A program made the position numbers and the translations under genes. Shown piece by piece: positions 21,488 to 22,335 of a DNA stretch of 22,335 nucleotides. Under the pieces are notes generated by a model. It did no database searches and was not told where the DNA came from. It saw only the letters and a list, made by a program, of their open reading frames with translations. The first letter of the stretch is position 1; each line of letters begins with the position of its first letter. Origin of the DNA: JAATGA01 sp047605605 (lineage in GTDB: Bacteria > Pseudomonadota > Alphaproteobacteria > Rhodobacterales > Rhodobacteraceae); contig JASGFG010000066.1 of NCBI GenBank assembly GCA_047605605.1, forward strand, positions 1-22,335, read 5' to 3'.

Positions 21488-22335
21488 TCAGATCCGCGGG
21501 GCCAGAACGGCCGGTTCCTGCGCCCGCGCCGCGGCCAGGATCGGGCGCCAGTCCGGCACCTCTGCCCGGTGGTCCAGAAGGGCGCCGAATTCCAGCTCGA
21601 CCGTCTCGGGCTGAAAGCGGTCATAGCCCGCCGAGGGCGAAAAGGTCAGCTCGCTGACCCAATAGCCGTCGTGGTCCAGCAGGAAATCGACCCGCACCAG
21701 AGGGAAGGGCGCGGCCAACCTTTCGGCCAGGGCGCGCATCTCGGTGAACCAGACGGGGATCTGGATATCCTGCTGCGCGGTCTTTCTGCGCTGTCTGGTG
21801 GCGGCCAGCCGTTGCCCGTCGCGGCCCAGCAGAACCCCTTTCTGCGAGGCAAGGATCGCGCCGGGGGGAAAGGAAAGCGCGAACCGCGCCACGCCGTTCA
21901 GGCAGTAGAAGTTCAACTCGCCCATCGGCAGGCCCGCCTGATCCAGATATTCGTCGACGACGATGGCCGGTCGGATGGTACGATACTGCCGTTCGCGGTA
22001 TTTCCAGTAATAGTTGGCATCCAGCAGCTCCCGCAGCTCTCGCCGGATCGTCGGCCAGTCGGCGGTGGCGGTGTCAGGGATCGGGAACACGCCGCCCGAT
22101 GCGTTGTTGGTCTTGAGGATGCAGCGGCGCGCGGGGATGGTTTCGGGCGACAGCCGCTCGGGGTCGGTCGTCCAGAAAAAGCGCCGCACCGTATGGCCCG
22201 GCCCTGCGACCGAAGCCACATAGGCGGGGGCCGTCACCTTGTCGGCGCAATAGCTGTGCAGCGGCGTCAGGCGGTTCAGCCGCAGCCAGCAGATCTTTTC
22301 GTGAAACCCCGCGGGGTTGGCCAGATCGAGGGTCC
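21488..22335 (-). CDS. TupA-like ATP-grasp family protein (5' end outside window)
   Basis: About 282 residues are visible; the frame is open to the window edge, reading LDLANPAGFHEKICWLRLN before the first internal GTG (22237). This opening segment is typical of TupA-like ATP-grasp proteins (NPxxFxEKIxWLkL). The nucleotide-binding segment ARRCILKTNNASGG and the central VDEYLDQAGLPMGELNFYCLNG also fit, as does DFLLDHDGYWVSELTFSPSAGYDRF, whose acidic E-x-T-F-x-P end would bind Mg. Relatives act in cell-surface polysaccharide or teichuronopeptide synthesis, often among glycosyltransferase genes. The true start lies beyond 22335. Confidence 0.82.
   Translation of the reverse strand, partial: TLDLANPAGFHEKICWLRLNRLTPLHSYCADKVTAPAYVASVAGPGHTVRRFFWTTDPERLSPETIPARRCILKTNNASGGVFPIPDTATADWPTIRRELRELLDANYYWKYRERQYRTIRPAIVVDEYLDQAGLPMGELNFYCLNGVARFALSFPPGAILASQKGVLLGRDGQRLAATRQRRKTAQQDIQIPVWFTEMRALAERLAAPFPLVRVDFLLDHDGYWVSELTFSPSAGYDRFQPETVELEFGALLDHRAEVPDWRPILAAARAQEPAVLAPRI

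Noticed and set aside
1..22335. A novel defence, mobile or biosynthetic system
   Set aside because: All larger genes belong to known housekeeping or respiratory families with intact motifs. There are no integrases, transposases, toxin-antitoxin pairs, CRISPR repeats or abrupt composition changes.

Overview
This window looks like ordinary core chromosome from a high-GC alphaproteobacterium, most likely of the family Rhodobacteraceae (Rhodobacter/Paracoccus-like). Three things point there. The aa3 cytochrome oxidase cluster has the order ctaC-ctaB-small protein-ctaG-ctaE-surf1-thrC-M16 peptidase with no ctaD. Codon third positions are almost all G or C. Several gaps carry a GC-hairpin repeat followed by a (G/A)(G/A)TATTT core of the kind I associate with this family. 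I see no phage, plasmid, insertion sequence, CRISPR, tRNA or rRNA, and no convincing novel multi-gene system.

Left part (1-5102). The tail of an unidentified gene overlaps a class II histone deacetylase-like amidohydrolase. A repeat/terminator block separates it from convergent ychF. trpA (without trpB) is divergent from ychF and is followed by an lldD-type FMN 2-hydroxy-acid dehydrogenase with a perfect palindrome upstream. A bidirectional terminator separates lldD from a convergent 53-residue, glutamine-rich, probably disordered protein. That small gene has an excellent ribosome binding site and a GGAAC-N17-CGTT promoter match typical of the alphaproteobacterial general-stress sigma factor EcfG. 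It is the most interesting item in the window.

Middle (5103-11061). tex (RNA-binding transcription accessory protein) converges on aqpZ (aquaporin) across a terminator. lipA (lipoyl synthase) is divergent from aqpZ and ends 3 bases from a convergent, translationally coupled pair: a membrane-anchored diheme cytochrome c followed by a glutathione S-transferase-like protein.

Right part (11062-22335). tldD, a Mug-type DNA glycosylase with non-canonical active-site motifs, and a 53-residue one-helix membrane protein form a minus-strand operon. An FNR-type box lies in the tldD/ctaC divergent gap. The plus-strand run then makes and assembles aa3 oxidase: subunit II (ctaC), heme O synthase (ctaB), a CoxF-like helix protein, Cox11 copper chaperone (ctaG), subunit III (ctaE) and, after a strong intrinsic terminator, SURF1. 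It continues tightly spaced into thrC, an M16 processing peptidase and a GNAT/RimJ-like acetyltransferase. The window closes with a 98-residue unknown protein and the 3' part of a TupA-like ATP-grasp gene that runs off the end.
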